Part shown: positions 1-8,721 of the stretch, one piece after another | Position numbering within the stretch: the first letter of the stretch is position 1 | Layout of the letters: each line of letters opens with the position of its first letter | Source: Gammaproteobacteria bacterium UBA6173 | GTDB lineage: Bacteria > Pseudomonadota > Gammaproteobacteria > Pseudomonadales > Pseudohongiellaceae | DNA length: 18,278 nucleotides | Direction: 5' to 3' | Assembly (NCBI GenBank): GCA_002422225.1 | Contig: DITX01000005.1 | Span: 5,984 to 24,261, forward strand | Made by a program: the position numbers and the translations under genes | The notes under the pieces: generated by a model | What the model was told of the DNA's origin: nothing | The model's database searches: none | What the model saw: the letters and a program-made list of their open reading frames with translations, nothing else

Positions 1-392
1 CTGCCTGTAAATCGACGCACCTTATCCAGATCACCAGAGGTGCCGGCTATCGCAGACACGTCACTGGCCGATGCGGGTTCGTAACGCAGCATCAGTTGAC
101 GATGCAATGTTTCTGCGAGACCAACACCACCTGACGCTGACATGTGCAAAGCCAATTGGTTATCGAAATTTTCCTGATGGAAATTTGTTTCATTGCTTCG
201 CAGGTAGTTGTCACCAAACAAAGTCTCTTCCCCCGCACGCATGCCTTTGAGCATCATGTTCAAGAACATGGCTTCAAATTGCTTTGCCACTTCACGCAGA
301 CCTTCAGCGGAGTCTTTACGACCCAACTGACTGATGGCATTCAGGCCATTCAGATCTGTGTAAATTGACGCATCGCGGATGTTGGTGATCAT
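1..392 (-). CDS. flgJ: FlgJ N-terminal part, rod-binding/rod cap protein (partial at left edge)
   Basis: The gene runs off the left edge, so only the first 130 codons are visible. Residues about 35-50 carry the rod-binding signature of FlgJ (EVAKQFEAMFLNMMLKGMR), followed by a helical region rich in Asn, Gln and Met. In the family this domain caps the growing rod in the periplasm. Many gammaproteobacterial FlgJ proteins also have a C-terminal muramidase domain that opens the peptidoglycan, which cannot be judged here. The ATG at 392 is preceded by a good ribosome site (GAGGAAAA) and lies 11 bases after the flgI stop, so it is the last visible gene of the flgB-J run. An apparent plus-strand reading frame over the same bases is a shadow. 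Confidence 0.93.
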   Translation of the reverse strand, partial: MITNIRDASIYTDLNGLNAISQLGRKDSAEGLREVAKQFEAMFLNMMLKGMRAGEETLFGDNYLRSNETNFHQENFDNQLALHMSASGGVGLAETLHRQLMLRYEPASASDVSAIAGTSGDLDKVRRFTG

Positions 393-403
393 GACGTTTT
401 TCC

Positions 404-1555
404 TCAGATCACAATCAGGTCGGCACGTAATGAGCCGGACTGTTTAAGCGCTTCAAGAATTGCAGCAAGATCCCCTGGGGCAGCGCCCACCGCATTGATC
501 GCTTGCACGATATCAGCCAGTGTTGTGCCTGCATCAAACAGGAACATGCGGCTGTCTTCTTGCGTCACCCTGATGTCAGTCTGCGGCAGCACAGCGGTTT
601 CTCCCTCAGAAAACGGAGCTGGCTGACTGACACCAAAACTTTCGCTGATGGTAACGCTCAGGCTGCCATGGGTAATGGCTGCAGGTGACACACGAACGTG
701 CTCACCGATTACGATAGTGCCCGTGCGTGAGTTGACGATAACTCGCGCAGATGCAGCGCCCTGCTCTATCTGCATGTTCTCGAGCTCGGATACATAGGCC
801 ACACGAGCTTGCGGATCAATGGGGGCACGTACTCGAATGGACACTGCGTCCAATGCTTCAGCTGTACCGTCACCTAGGAAGCTGTTAATAGCGCCAGACA
901 AACGACGCGCCGTGGTGAAGTCCGCTCGTTTCAAGTTAAATGTTACATAATCGCCAGTATTAAAAGCTGTCTCCACCTCACGAACAGTGGTTGCCCCGCC
1001 TGGAATTCTGCCAACACTAGGCACATTGATGGAGATGCGCGAGCCGTCTGCACCTTCCACACCCAAGCCACCCACAATCAGATTGCCTTGCGCGATTGCA
1101 TATACTTCCCCGTCAACACCCAACAGGAAAGTACGCTCTAAGCTACCTCCACGAAGACTGGCAGCATTGGCCAGTGATGACACCGTGATGTCGATATTCT
1201 GACCGGGCTTAGCAAACGCCGGCAGTTCAGCCTGCACAGATACTACCGCCACGTTGCGCAGTTGAAAGTTCTGATTAGCCGGCATTGGAATACCAAACTG
1301 ATCAAGGTAGGCCCTGAAAGATTCAGCAGTGAACGGGGCCTGGGTTGTCTGGTCACCAGTGCCATCAAGGCCAGTGACTAAGCCTACGCCTACCAACATG
1401 TTTGCCTGCACACCCTGAATGTTCGCGATATCTTTGATCCGATCAGCCTGTGCAGACACTGAAAAGCCCAGCACCTGCGCAACAATCAACACAGCACACA
1501 GCATTTTTCTGCTTGCTTGCTGGGCGATGTTTCTGTTTGCTGTTACGTTTTTCAT
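404..1555 (-). CDS. flgI: Flagellar P-ring protein FlgI
   Basis: FlgI forms the P ring around the distal rod in the peptidoglycan layer. The product is 383 aa, close to the usual 365-370 plus a long leader. A cleavable signal peptide is visible: a basic start, a hydrophobic stretch at about 18-35 and likely cleavage after Ser-Ala-Gln-Ala (residue 37). The mature protein starts DRIKDIANIQGVQ, followed by LVGVGLVTGLDGTGD, both hallmarks of FlgI. The frame opens upstream at a TTG (1576). I chose the ATG at 1555 because CAGGA lies just before it and the signal peptide then has a normal length. Assembly in the periplasm needs the chaperone FlgA, encoded on the other strand of this cluster. Confidence 0.97.
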   Translation of the reverse strand: MKNVTANRNIAQQASRKMLCAVLIVAQVLGFSVSAQADRIKDIANIQGVQANMLVGVGLVTGLDGTGDQTTQAPFTAESFRAYLDQFGIPMPANQNFQLRNVAVVSVQAELPAFAKPGQNIDITVSSLANAASLRGGSLERTFLLGVDGEVYAIAQGNLIVGGLGVEGADGSRISINVPSVGRIPGGATTVREVETAFNTGDYVTFNLKRADFTTARRLSGAINSFLGDGTAEALDAVSIRVRAPIDPQARVAYVSELENMQIEQGAASARVIVNSRTGTIVIGEHVRVSPAAITHGSLSVTISESFGVSQPAPFSEGETAVLPQTDIRVTQEDSRMFLFDAGTTLADIVQAINAVGAAPGDLAAILEALKQSGSLRADLIVI

Positions 1556-1603
1556 GTTTGTATCCTGATCGGGCAAAGAAATATTTTGTCTATTTAATTC
1601 AAA

Positions 1604-2275
1604 TCAAAGTGGCCAATACGGTCCAACAAAAAATCTGCTTAGAATGCCGGGCTCATTGGTATTGGCCATTGTGCCAGTGCCGCTGTACGCAATGCGCACA
1701 TCCGCTACTCGTGTCGAAGCAATGGTGTTATCCGGCGCTATATCCTGACGTCTGACTAGGCCGCTGATGCGGATATACTCTTTGCCACGGTTGATCTGCA
1801 GCCATTTTTCCCCACGCACTTCCAACAAACCGTTTGGCAAAACATCGGTCACGGTGACGGTGATGTTTCCTCTGAGTTGATTACTCAAATCCGAATTGGC
1901 AGAGCCTGAGAAATCAGATTCACCGCCAAATTCCAAAGCACTTTCACTACGACCAAACAAAGACATCTCTCCGGTGCTAGTGCTGGACTCTTTATTAAAC
2001 GTGGTGCCCGACGAATTACTGGCACTGGTAGATTCGTTCAGATTGATGGTCAACACATCGCCCAATCGGTGAGCGCGACGCTGATACAAATTCACCGCTG
2101 TACCTGGGCTATAAATGGCGCCAGAGATTCGCACGGAGTCATCAGCTGCACTCACCCACACCGGCGCATATCGTGGATCATCCGGCATCGGGCCTTCAGG
2201 CAAACGCACACCACAAGCCACCAATAGCAGCACGGGGCTGAGTTTTGCGAGGCGTTTGAATTGTGTTGTTTTCAT
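1604..2275 (-). CDS. flgH: Flagellar L-ring lipoprotein FlgH
   Basis: FlgH builds the outer-membrane L ring through which the rod/hook passes. The 223-aa product begins with a lipoprotein signal peptide. It has a basic n-region (KRLAK), a hydrophobic LSPVLLLVA core and the lipobox Leu-Val-Ala-Cys, with Cys21 the expected lipidated residue. The family-typical segments LYQRRAHRLGDVLTINLNE (about 63-81), LPNGLLEVRGEKWLQIN and EYIRISGLVRRQDI (about 146-180) are present, and the C-terminus GILSRFFVGPYWPL is close to the family ending. The gap to flgI is small and the order flgG-flgH-flgI is standard. Confidence 0.97.
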   Translation of the reverse strand: MKTTQFKRLAKLSPVLLLVACGVRLPEGPMPDDPRYAPVWVSAADDSVRISGAIYSPGTAVNLYQRRAHRLGDVLTINLNESTSASNSSGTTFNKESSTSTGEMSLFGRSESALEFGGESDFSGSANSDLSNQLRGNITVTVTDVLPNGLLEVRGEKWLQINRGKEYIRISGLVRRQDIAPDNTIASTRVADVRIAYSGTGTMANTNEPGILSRFFVGPYWPL

Positions 2276-2308
2276 GCGCTACTCCTGAAAATCAATTTAA
2301 CTCAGCGA

Positions 2309-3094
2309 TTAAAGGTTCTGACTAAGGAACGAGAGCATCTGGTCAGCGGTTGAAATAACTTTAGAGTTCATTTCATAAGCACGCTGGGTAGTAATCATAT
2401 CTACCAACTCTTCAACCACTTCGACATTGGAGCTTTCTAGTGCACCTTGCACCACCAGGCCCATGCCATTCTGACCAGGAGCGGCCTGCTGAGGCGTGCC
2501 ACTTGATACTGTTTGCACAAACAAGTTGCCGCCGATCGCCTGCAATCCTGCCGGGTTTATAAAGTCAGAAAGATTCAGATTGCCTATATTTACTGACTCG
2601 GTCTGACCAACCAACCGTGCTGTAACCACACCATCCGAACCGATGGTAATGCTCTGTGCATTTTGTGGGACGTTCAGACCAGGATTCAGCAAGTGACCTG
2701 ATGCAGTCACAATTTCGCCGTCTGCGCTCATATGAAACTGGCCATCGCGTGTGTAAGCCGACGTACCATCTGGCATCAGAATCTCAAAAAATCCGCGACC
2801 ATTCACCGCCAGATCCAGCGCTTCACCGGTGGTTTGCAGAGCTCCTTGATTAAAGAGCTTCTGCGTGCCGACCACCCGCACACCGGTACCGACCTGCAGG
2901 CCCGATGGCAATTCTGTATTCTGGGTAGAACTGGCACCCGGCTGCCGCTGGATTTGGTACAGCAGATCTTCAAAAACCACACGATCCTTTTTGAAACCGT
3001 TAGTGGCAACGTTGGCTAGGTTGTTTGATAAGGCCGCGAGGCGCGTATCCTGGGCGCTGAGACCGGTTTTTGAAATGTATAGTGCTGCGTGCAT
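2309..3094 (-). CDS. flgG: Flagellar distal rod protein FlgG
   Basis: FlgG is the distal rod subunit. The 261-aa length is typical. The N-terminal axial-protein motif SNNLANVATNGFK lies at 23-35 and the C-terminal heptad helix ends in MITTQRAYEMNSKVISTADQM. Residues about 46-70 (YQIQRQPGASS... to LQVGTG) form the FlgG-specific stretch that is absent from the hook protein and is known from Salmonella work to keep the rod straight. This distinguishes it from the adjacent FlgF. The start MHAALYISKTGLSAQD agrees with the family. It lies between flgF (87-bp gap) and flgH. Confidence 0.97.
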   Translation of the reverse strand: MHAALYISKTGLSAQDTRLAALSNNLANVATNGFKKDRVVFEDLLYQIQRQPGASSTQNTELPSGLQVGTGVRVVGTQKLFNQGALQTTGEALDLAVNGRGFFEILMPDGTSAYTRDGQFHMSADGEIVTASGHLLNPGLNVPQNAQSITIGSDGVVTARLVGQTESVNIGNLNLSDFINPAGLQAIGGNLFVQTVSSGTPQQAAPGQNGMGLVVQGALESSNVEVVEELVDMITTQRAYEMNSKVISTADQMLSFLSQNL

Positions 3095-3181
3095 TCTGGT
3101 TTACTCCTGTTGCCGGGCCTGCCGGCACTTCAATCATTCTTCGCTGTCAGCGGCAATTTTTTTCCGCTTTTACTGCTCTTA

Positions 3182-3922
3182 CTACTGTATTTGCAAGAGC
3201 CGTGCCGAAGTTTCAGAATTTTGTTGAAGTGTTTGAATTAACTTAACATTCATCTCGTAGTTACGCGTCAAATTGATCATCTCAACCATGGAATCCACCA
3301 TATTGACGTTGCTGCCTTCCAGGTAACCGGAAACCAGTTGCACACTGCCGTCAGGCACTGCGTCGAAGCCATCCCGACGACGCAACAATCCATCCGGGCC
3401 TTTGATCATGTCAGCTTGATCAACATTGACCAGTTTGACTCGGTCAACCGCAGCCAGTACGTCCGCCGCCTGACCCAGCTCTCGTAACGACACCGTGCCA
3501 TCTTCACCAATTTCGATAGATTCATGCGGTGGCAACACAATCGGACCGCCATTGCCAAGCACCGGCAAACCATTACCAGTCATTAACTCACCAAACACAC
3601 TGATTTTCAGGTCCCCGGCACGGGTGTAAGCCTCACTTCCATCCGCTGTTTGAACGGCAATCCAGCCCTCACCACTTACTGCAACATCCAGGCTATTGCC
3701 CGTTTGTTGCAGAGGGCCTTTGCTGAAATCAGTGCCAGGGTTCTCTGTCATGCTGTAAACACGCGAAGGCATGCCTTCACCATAAACTTGCATGGAGCGT
3801 GCTTGCGCCAGATCAGCACGAAAGCCGTTGGTACTGGCATTGGCCATGTTGTGTGCATGTATCGCCTGTGCGCGCATGGTTTGCGACGCCCCGGTCATGC
3901 TGATGTATAAGGCCTTGTCCAT
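3182..3922 (-). CDS. flgF: Flagellar proximal rod protein FlgF
   Basis: FlgF is one of the proximal rod subunits exported by the flagellar type III system. The product has 246 aa, as usual. The N-terminal motif HNMANASTNGFRA (24-36) and the C-terminal NMVDSMVEMINLTRNYEMNVK helix identify it as a rod/hook axial protein. It lacks the long FlgG-specific insertion, and the central GNSLDVAVSGEGWIAVQ segment is FlgF-like. It begins 43 bp after the flgE stop. In Pseudomonas flgF starts a separate transcription unit, but I found no sigma-54 consensus in this gap or just upstream, so here it may simply be read from the flgB promoter. Confidence 0.96.
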   Translation of the reverse strand: MDKALYISMTGASQTMRAQAIHAHNMANASTNGFRADLAQARSMQVYGEGMPSRVYSMTENPGTDFSKGPLQQTGNSLDVAVSGEGWIAVQTADGSEAYTRAGDLKISVFGELMTGNGLPVLGNGGPIVLPPHESIEIGEDGTVSLRELGQAADVLAAVDRVKLVNVDQADMIKGPDGLLRRRDGFDAVPDGSVQLVSGYLEGSNVNMVDSMVEMINLTRNYEMNVKLIQTLQQNSETSARLLQIQ

Positions 3923-3965
3923 AACGTTCTCCGTGCTCGTTTAGTGCTAACACAAATTCAATTTA

Positions 3966-6002
3966 TTACAGGTTGATAATGGTCTGCGTTGCATCATCGG
4001 TTGCAGAGATAATCTGTGCGGCTGCCTGATAATTGCGCTGCGAAATAATCAACTGAACCAATTCGGTTGGCAGATCAACGTTGGAATCTTCCAACGCGCC
4101 TGACTGAATCGCTCCCAACCCTGCAGTCCCTGCACCAGACACTGACGCTGCGCCTGATTCACTAGTCTCTGCAAATTTGGAACCACCCAGATTTGCCAAT
4201 CCGCTTGAGTTGGCAAAATTGGCGAGAGCCACTTCTCCCAGTACACGTGATTGACCATTGGAGAAGCGCGCAGAGATCAATCCACGCGTATTCACTTCAA
4301 GACCTGTTAACTGACCTTTTGCGAAACCATCCTGATCGTTCTCTTGCACTGAGAAATCACCACCAAACGCAGTCATACCAGTCAGGTCAATTTTGAAATT
4401 AGAGTTATTGAGTTGATCTGATACATTGAGATCACCAGGCTTAGGACCCGCGCCAATACGACGACCAGCAGCATCAACGGGATACCAGTTGGTAATCTCT
4501 ATTGGTAACTGATTGGGATCAAAACGACCTGTGTCGTCAAACTTCAGGTCATAGCGTGCAGGAACTGGAATACCATCCTGTGAGTTGGGGTCAAATCCGA
4601 TATCACGACCGTCAACCTGAAAATAGACACTCCACAGGTTTGTATCGCCAGTCTCACTTGGACGCTCTTTAACAAAGTACATCGCCAGCGAGTGCTGAGT
4701 ACCTACCGTGTCGTAGATGGTGATGGCCGTAGAGCGGTAGTAAGTCTCCGGATTTTTTGGATCAAACGTATTGGTAATAAACGACTGACCATCCAACGCA
4801 TCCGGTTGAGAGATATCACCAAAAATGCTGCCAATCTGCAGATTCTGGTCAATCGGATCGCCCTCTGCATCAACACTGGAAGCACGAAGAACGACTCCTT
4901 CCTCCAAGGTAAACTCAACCGTACCACCCACCACAATCACATCAGTACCGTTAAAATCAGCAACCGTAGTTACCCCCACCGGAACCGGATCACCTGTCAC
5001 AGTATCTTTTTCAGAGCCAGACACCGTGATCGTGCCATTACCGACAGAACCACTAGTGAAATTCAGGTCAGCGCCGGTGTCGTGGGATATCTGAATAGCA
5101 CCGTTCACCACACGCGCGCTGACATTCGTATTCGCATTATTAATTGAGTTCGCTAGCAAATTAAATGCATCTGGATTGGCTGGATCTACTTCAAATTCTC
5201 GACCATTGATGGCGAATCGCGCTGTTGCAGGCGCAACTGGCCCGGCCGTTATTGCTGTGATAAAGGCAACTGTACTGCCTTGCGCCGCCACGCCACTGGC
5301 TCCCGCAAATATTTCAGCCACCTGGTTAGCAGACGAGTTTGCTGGGACTGTTATGCGACGTAATTGGCGGTCGGCGCCTATCACCTCAATCGTGTTGGAC
5401 TGGTAGCCGTTTTCGCGAGGATCCAAGGCGCCCATCAGAATGGGTGTTGTACTGCGACCGGCATTGAGTGTCAGCGTACTGCCAATTACGGCTGAGGGTT
5501 GTGTAGCCGCATCAAGGTTGATGATTGTTGTTACACCGGTCGTTGGGCGTGGCTGAATTTCACCAGTAGTAACTCGCAGATCTGTCAGTGGTCCGCCACC
5601 TGTTGCATTACCGGCAGCTGACGGTGCAAAACCCTGAATCTTCTCGCCATCACTGTTAACGATAAATCCGTTGCGATCGGTACCAAATGCTCCAGCACGC
5701 GAGTATGCAATACCAGATTCACCTTTCAGTACAAAAAAACCTTCGCCATTGATGGCAAGGTCTAAGGTGTTTTGGGTAAAACTGATATTACCCTGAGTGA
5801 AGCTTTGTTTGATCTCCTGCAATGTCACACCACTACCTGACTGAGTTCCACCGCCGCCTAGTACCGATGCAGCATACACATCGCCAAACACGGTCTTTGC
5901 AGCCTTGAAGCCGTTTGTACCGGAGTTGGCGATATTGTTACCTGTAACACTAATCTCTTGTTGTGCAGCATTCAACGCGCTCAAACCAATGTTAAAACTC
6001 AT
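3966..6002 (-). CDS. flgE: Flagellar hook protein FlgE, extended form
   Basis: FlgE is the subunit of the hook, the universal joint between rod and filament. The N-terminal D0 motif GNNIANSGTNGFK (21-33) and the C-terminal DSNVDLPTELVQLIISQRNYQAAAQ helix are intact. The product is 678 aa, much longer than the roughly 400 aa of the E. coli protein. The extra length lies in the middle (roughly residues 150-410), rich in Thr, Val, Asn, Asp and Gly, as expected for added surface-exposed beta domains. An ATG at 6002 with GAGGTAGG just upstream is a convincing start. An 81-bp gap separates it from flgD. There is no sign of frameshift. Confidence 0.96.
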   Translation of the reverse strand: MSFNIGLSALNAAQQEISVTGNNIANSGTNGFKAAKTVFGDVYAASVLGGGGTQSGSGVTLQEIKQSFTQGNISFTQNTLDLAINGEGFFVLKGESGIAYSRAGAFGTDRNGFIVNSDGEKIQGFAPSAAGNATGGGPLTDLRVTTGEIQPRPTTGVTTIINLDAATQPSAVIGSTLTLNAGRSTTPILMGALDPRENGYQSNTIEVIGADRQLRRITVPANSSANQVAEIFAGASGVAAQGSTVAFITAITAGPVAPATARFAINGREFEVDPANPDAFNLLANSINNANTNVSARVVNGAIQISHDTGADLNFTSGSVGNGTITVSGSEKDTVTGDPVPVGVTTVADFNGTDVIVVGGTVEFTLEEGVVLRASSVDAEGDPIDQNLQIGSIFGDISQPDALDGQSFITNTFDPKNPETYYRSTAITIYDTVGTQHSLAMYFVKERPSETGDTNLWSVYFQVDGRDIGFDPNSQDGIPVPARYDLKFDDTGRFDPNQLPIEITNWYPVDAAGRRIGAGPKPGDLNVSDQLNNSNFKIDLTGMTAFGGDFSVQENDQDGFAKGQLTGLEVNTRGLISARFSNGQSRVLGEVALANFANSSGLANLGGSKFAETSESGAASVSGAGTAGLGAIQSGALEDSNVDLPTELVQLIISQRNYQAAAQIISATDDATQTIINL

Positions 6003-6083
6003 TTTACCTACCTCTTTGGCGGGCCTCTATTCCGGCCTGTTACGATGTTTATTTAATACTGATAATTCTGTTAACTAAGAAAA

Positions 6084-6764
6084 TCAATTGATCTGGATGA
6101 CGTCAGACATTGACTTGGGTCCGATACCAGCCAGATTTAATGTGAGCTTTCCACTAGGCTCAATAGTCACGCTATTGACGTTGGCACTGAGATAGACAGG
6201 CAGCGCTTCCGTTACACCACCACGAGACGCAGAAACTTCAAATGTATAATTGCCATGTGGGAAGCGCTGGTCATTTCCATCCATGCCAGTCCAGATAAAT
6301 TCTTTACGCCCTTCACTCTGCTGGCCAAGCGAAAACTGATCAACAAGCGCACCAGCATCGTTGTAGACGCTTAATGATGCTTCCTGGACAGCGATTTCAA
6401 AATCAGCTAGCACACTGATTGCACCATTGGTGCCGAGCATGGTTTCAGAGGACTGAACATGCACAGGTCTACCGACCAGAGAGGTTGCCTGCAAATGCTG
6501 CGTAGACTGAAATGCTGATGAGAACTGAGAAAAGCTCTGGCTCATTTTCTGAGATTCTTCTAGTTGAGAGAACTGCGCCAATTGCGCCACGAACTCACCG
6601 TTCTCCTGTGGAGACGTTGGGTCCTGATTCTCAAGCTGCGCAATCAACAACTTGAGAAATTCGTCACGGCCCAGTGCTTTCTTGGGATCGCTGGACTTGG
6701 CTGGCTCTGGCAATGCATAGTCATTCAGTACACGACCCAAGGCATTATTGTTGTTCAGTTCCAT
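6084..6764 (-). CDS. flgD: Hook-assembly scaffold protein FlgD
   Basis: FlgD caps the growing hook and is needed for hook subunit polymerisation, then is discarded. The 226-aa product has the conserved N-terminal domain at about 31-75, with RDEFLKLLIAQLENQDPTSP followed by NGEFVAQLAQFSQLEE. The C-terminal part has the FlgD tudor/Fn3-like folds, with the family segment EFIWTGMDGNDQRFPHGNYTFEVSA at about 165-190. It sits between flgC and flgE as in other gammaproteobacteria, and translation starts at an ATG preceded by a GGAG-type site (on the minus strand, near 6775). Confidence 0.96.
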   Translation of the reverse strand: MELNNNNALGRVLNDYALPEPAKSSDPKKALGRDEFLKLLIAQLENQDPTSPQENGEFVAQLAQFSQLEESQKMSQSFSQFSSAFQSTQHLQATSLVGRPVHVQSSETMLGTNGAISVLADFEIAVQEASLSVYNDAGALVDQFSLGQQSEGRKEFIWTGMDGNDQRFPHGNYTFEVSASRGGVTEALPVYLSANVNSVTIEPSGKLTLNLAGIGPKSMSDVIQIN

Positions 6765-6786
6765 AATCTTTAACTCCAGCTATTGG

Positions 6787-7224
6787 TTAGGCCTGGCCCA
6801 GGCTCATCACACGTTGCATCATGGTGCGGGCGGCGGTCATCACATCGACGTTCAACTGAAACGCGCGTGAGGACGAAATCATGTTGGTCATTTCTTCGAC
6901 AATGTCGACATTTGGGTAATACACAAAGCCTTCTTCGTTGGCCATGGGATTACCTGGTTCAAATCTGGGCTGCAATGGACGACTGTCTTCAACAATGCCC
7001 GCTACACGAACACCCGCAGATGCTGCACCGGTCGCTCCATTGAACATTTCAGACATAGCGTCATTAAACATCGGGGCAAAAACCGGATGACGTGCGCGGT
7101 AAGTCTGATCGGCACTGCTCGCCGCACTATTGGCATTAGCCATGTTGCTGGCGGTGGTATTCAATCGCAGCGACTGGGCACTCATGCCGGACCCTGCGAT
7201 ATCAAAAATTTGCATCAGGCTCAT
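6787..7224 (-). CDS. flgC: Flagellar proximal rod protein FlgC
   Basis: FlgC is a proximal rod subunit. The product has 145 aa, with the N-terminal axial motif SNMANANSAA at about 26-35. The C-terminal PNVDIVEEMTNMISSSRAFQ followed by LNVDVMTAARTMMQ is a near-signature for FlgC. The ATG at 7224 lies immediately after the flgB stop codon, so flgB and flgC are very likely translationally coupled. Confidence 0.97.
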   Translation of the reverse strand: MSLMQIFDIAGSGMSAQSLRLNTTASNMANANSAASSADQTYRARHPVFAPMFNDAMSEMFNGATGAASAGVRVAGIVEDSRPLQPRFEPGNPMANEEGFVYYPNVDIVEEMTNMISSSRAFQLNVDVMTAARTMMQRVMSLGQA

Positions 7225-7226
7225 GA

Positions 7227-7628
7227 TTACTCTCCCCGCAACGCCTTCATCAGGCCGGTAAATTTGCTGTTAAGAAATTGGAAACTCGCTTGGTGTTCGA
7301 TGGCGTTGCGGGCAAACGCAGCATTCTCAATCTGCTCATCGACGGTGTTGCCATCAAGTGACGCTTGAGTTGGGACGCGGTACATGGCCTCGGCCTGTGT
7401 ACTCAAGGAGAAACCACCGAGATGACGGGCATTGGTTTTTGCCACATCAACGCTGCGAACATTGCGGTTGGAGGCCTGGCTCAATAGGGATTGAAAATCG
7501 ATATCCCGTGCTTTGTAGCCCGGTGTGCTGGCGTTGGCGATGTTGTTGGCGAGCAAGGCAGTGCGCTGGGTACGCAGCACCAATGCCTGTTCGTGCACAC
7601 CTAACGCCTTTGAGAAACTGATGGTCAT
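7227..7628 (-). CDS. flgB: Flagellar proximal rod protein FlgB
   Basis: FlgB is the most basal rod subunit and the first gene of the hook-basal-body operon. The product has 133 aa, with the motif NNIANASTPGYKARDIDF at about 28-45 and a C-terminal helix FLNSKFTGLMKALRGE typical of FlgB. A GGAG ribosome site lies about 10 bases upstream of the ATG, and a near-perfect sigma-54 promoter lies 45-60 bp upstream. The operon therefore starts here rather than being read only from cheV-cheR. Confidence 0.97.
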   Translation of the reverse strand: MTISFSKALGVHEQALVLRTQRTALLANNIANASTPGYKARDIDFQSLLSQASNRNVRSVDVAKTNARHLGGFSLSTQAEAMYRVPTQASLDGNTVDEQIENAAFARNAIEHQASFQFLNSKFTGLMKALRGE

Positions 7629-7673
7629 ATTGTCTTGCTCCAGAATTGCCTTGTTCGCGACAATTTAAAGAAA

Positions 7674-7688
7674 GCAAGACCCGTGCCA
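7674..7688 (-). promoter_or_regulatory. Sigma-54 (RpoN) promoter of flgB operon
   Basis: Read on the minus strand, the sequence is TGGCAC-GGGTC-TTGC followed by TTT. This is an exact match to the -24/-12 consensus TGGCAC-N5-TTGC. The predicted start is near 7662, giving a leader of about 34 bases to flgB. Sigma-54 control of flgBCDE by FleQ/FleR-type activators is established in Pseudomonas. The activator itself is not in this window. Confidence 0.88.
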
Positions 7689-7690
7689 TC

Positions 7691-7709
7691 AAATATAAAG
7701 CTTATATTT
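7691..7709. promoter_or_regulatory. AT-rich near-palindrome beside the flgB -24 element
   Basis: AAATATA-AAGCT-TATATTT is a 7-bp inverted repeat with a 5-bp centre, ending only 2 bp upstream of the -24 box. It could be a bend or protein-binding site (for example an integration-host-factor-like role in sigma-54 looping), but the IHF consensus is not clearly matched. The function is inferred. Confidence 0.35.
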
Positions 7710-7740
7710 CAGTTAGATAGGATTCTTCTACACAAAGAAG

Positions 7741-7756
7741 AGGCAAACTATTGCCT
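7741..7756 (-). terminator. Possible terminator after cheR
   Basis: On the minus strand AGGCAA-TAGT-TTGCCT forms a 6-bp perfect stem followed by CTTCTTTG. It lies about 105 bp beyond the cheR stop and upstream of the flgB promoter. The stem is short and the T tract is interrupted, so it may be weak, or it may be a site for the sigma-54 activator instead. Confidence 0.35.
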
Positions 7757-7860
7757 GCATAAAACGTAGCTTTGAAGGAGTTTTTGCCGAGGGCGGTGAA
7801 TTTTGCCGCTACTGACCCTAGCGTAGCAAGGGCAGGATGACACACCCGGCCTTCAATATT

Positions 7861-8703
7861 TCAGGTGCGATAAACACTGGTGTGGGGGCTGATACGCTCC
7901 AGGCTATATTTATCAGCCAATGCAGCGGGCAGAGACTCCGAGGCACCCAAAATCAGACTGGCTCCCGGGTTCATGACCGACCGCATCCGCTGAAGAATAT
8001 CGATTTTAAGATCAGCGGCGAAATAAATCAGTACATTGCGGCAGAAAACTATGTCAAAACGGCCCAAGGATGAGTAGGAATCTTTGAGGTTTAACTGACG
8101 AAAATTGACCCGCTGAGTGATCGACCGCTTAAGTTGATAACGACTCAAGGGCAATTCATCAAAAAACTGCCGCCTGCGCGCTTCTGTAAGCCCCCTGCTC
8201 ACGCTCAGGCTATCATATTCAGCCTGCCGGGCGCTGTTGAGCATGGACATTGAAATGTCCGTTGCGACTATCTCCGGGTCGCGCATCAGCACGCCAAGAT
8301 TACGACTCTTGAACTCCTCAATCACCATACTGATTGAATAAGGCTCCTGCCCGGATGAGCAGGCTGCCGACCAGATTCGGATTGAAGAGCGTTTCTCTTG
8401 CAATATCAGTCTTGGCAACAGGACATCCCTGAGCGCGTCAAATGGAGCACTGTCACGAAACCAGAAGGTCTCGTTTGTTGTCATTGCATCAATGACCTTT
8501 TCCTTGAGCCCGGGTGTTGATTGCTGATTTACGCGCGTAACCAGTGCTGACAGCGACTTGATCTGCAGATCTTCCATGATACGCCGCATACGATTGGCAA
8601 CCAGGTATTGTTTATTGTCACCCAGCACAATCCCGCAGGCCTGATCCAAAAACGTTCTAAAGACCTGATAATCATCTATCGTGAACTGCTGTTCGTCTAA
8701 CAT
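7861..8703 (-). CDS. cheR: Chemotaxis protein methyltransferase CheR
   Basis: CheR transfers methyl groups from S-adenosylmethionine to glutamates of chemoreceptors, giving adaptation. The product has 280 aa. The N-terminal helical domain spans about 1-75. Then come the family motif TTNETFWFRD (75-84), the SAM-binding motif IWSAACSSGQEPYS (110-123), the acidic ATDIS strand (147-151) and FDIVFCRNVLIYF (216-228). The protein ends in the catalytic domain without TPR or other extensions. The ATG at 8703 is preceded by AGAGAG. It follows cheV by 50 bp, the same arrangement as the CheV-CheR pair upstream of flgB in Pseudomonas. Confidence 0.96.
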   Translation of the reverse strand: MLDEQQFTIDDYQVFRTFLDQACGIVLGDNKQYLVANRMRRIMEDLQIKSLSALVTRVNQQSTPGLKEKVIDAMTTNETFWFRDSAPFDALRDVLLPRLILQEKRSSIRIWSAACSSGQEPYSISMVIEEFKSRNLGVLMRDPEIVATDISMSMLNSARQAEYDSLSVSRGLTEARRRQFFDELPLSRYQLKRSITQRVNFRQLNLKDSYSSLGRFDIVFCRNVLIYFAADLKIDILQRMRSVMNPGASLILGASESLPAALADKYSLERISPHTSVYRT

Positions 8704-8721
8704 AGTCTCTCTTCAATCACA

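Noticed and set aside
4692..5147. 151-aa plus-strand frame inside flgE
   Set aside because: It is antisense to the intact flgE coding sequence and has a composition typical of a shadow frame.
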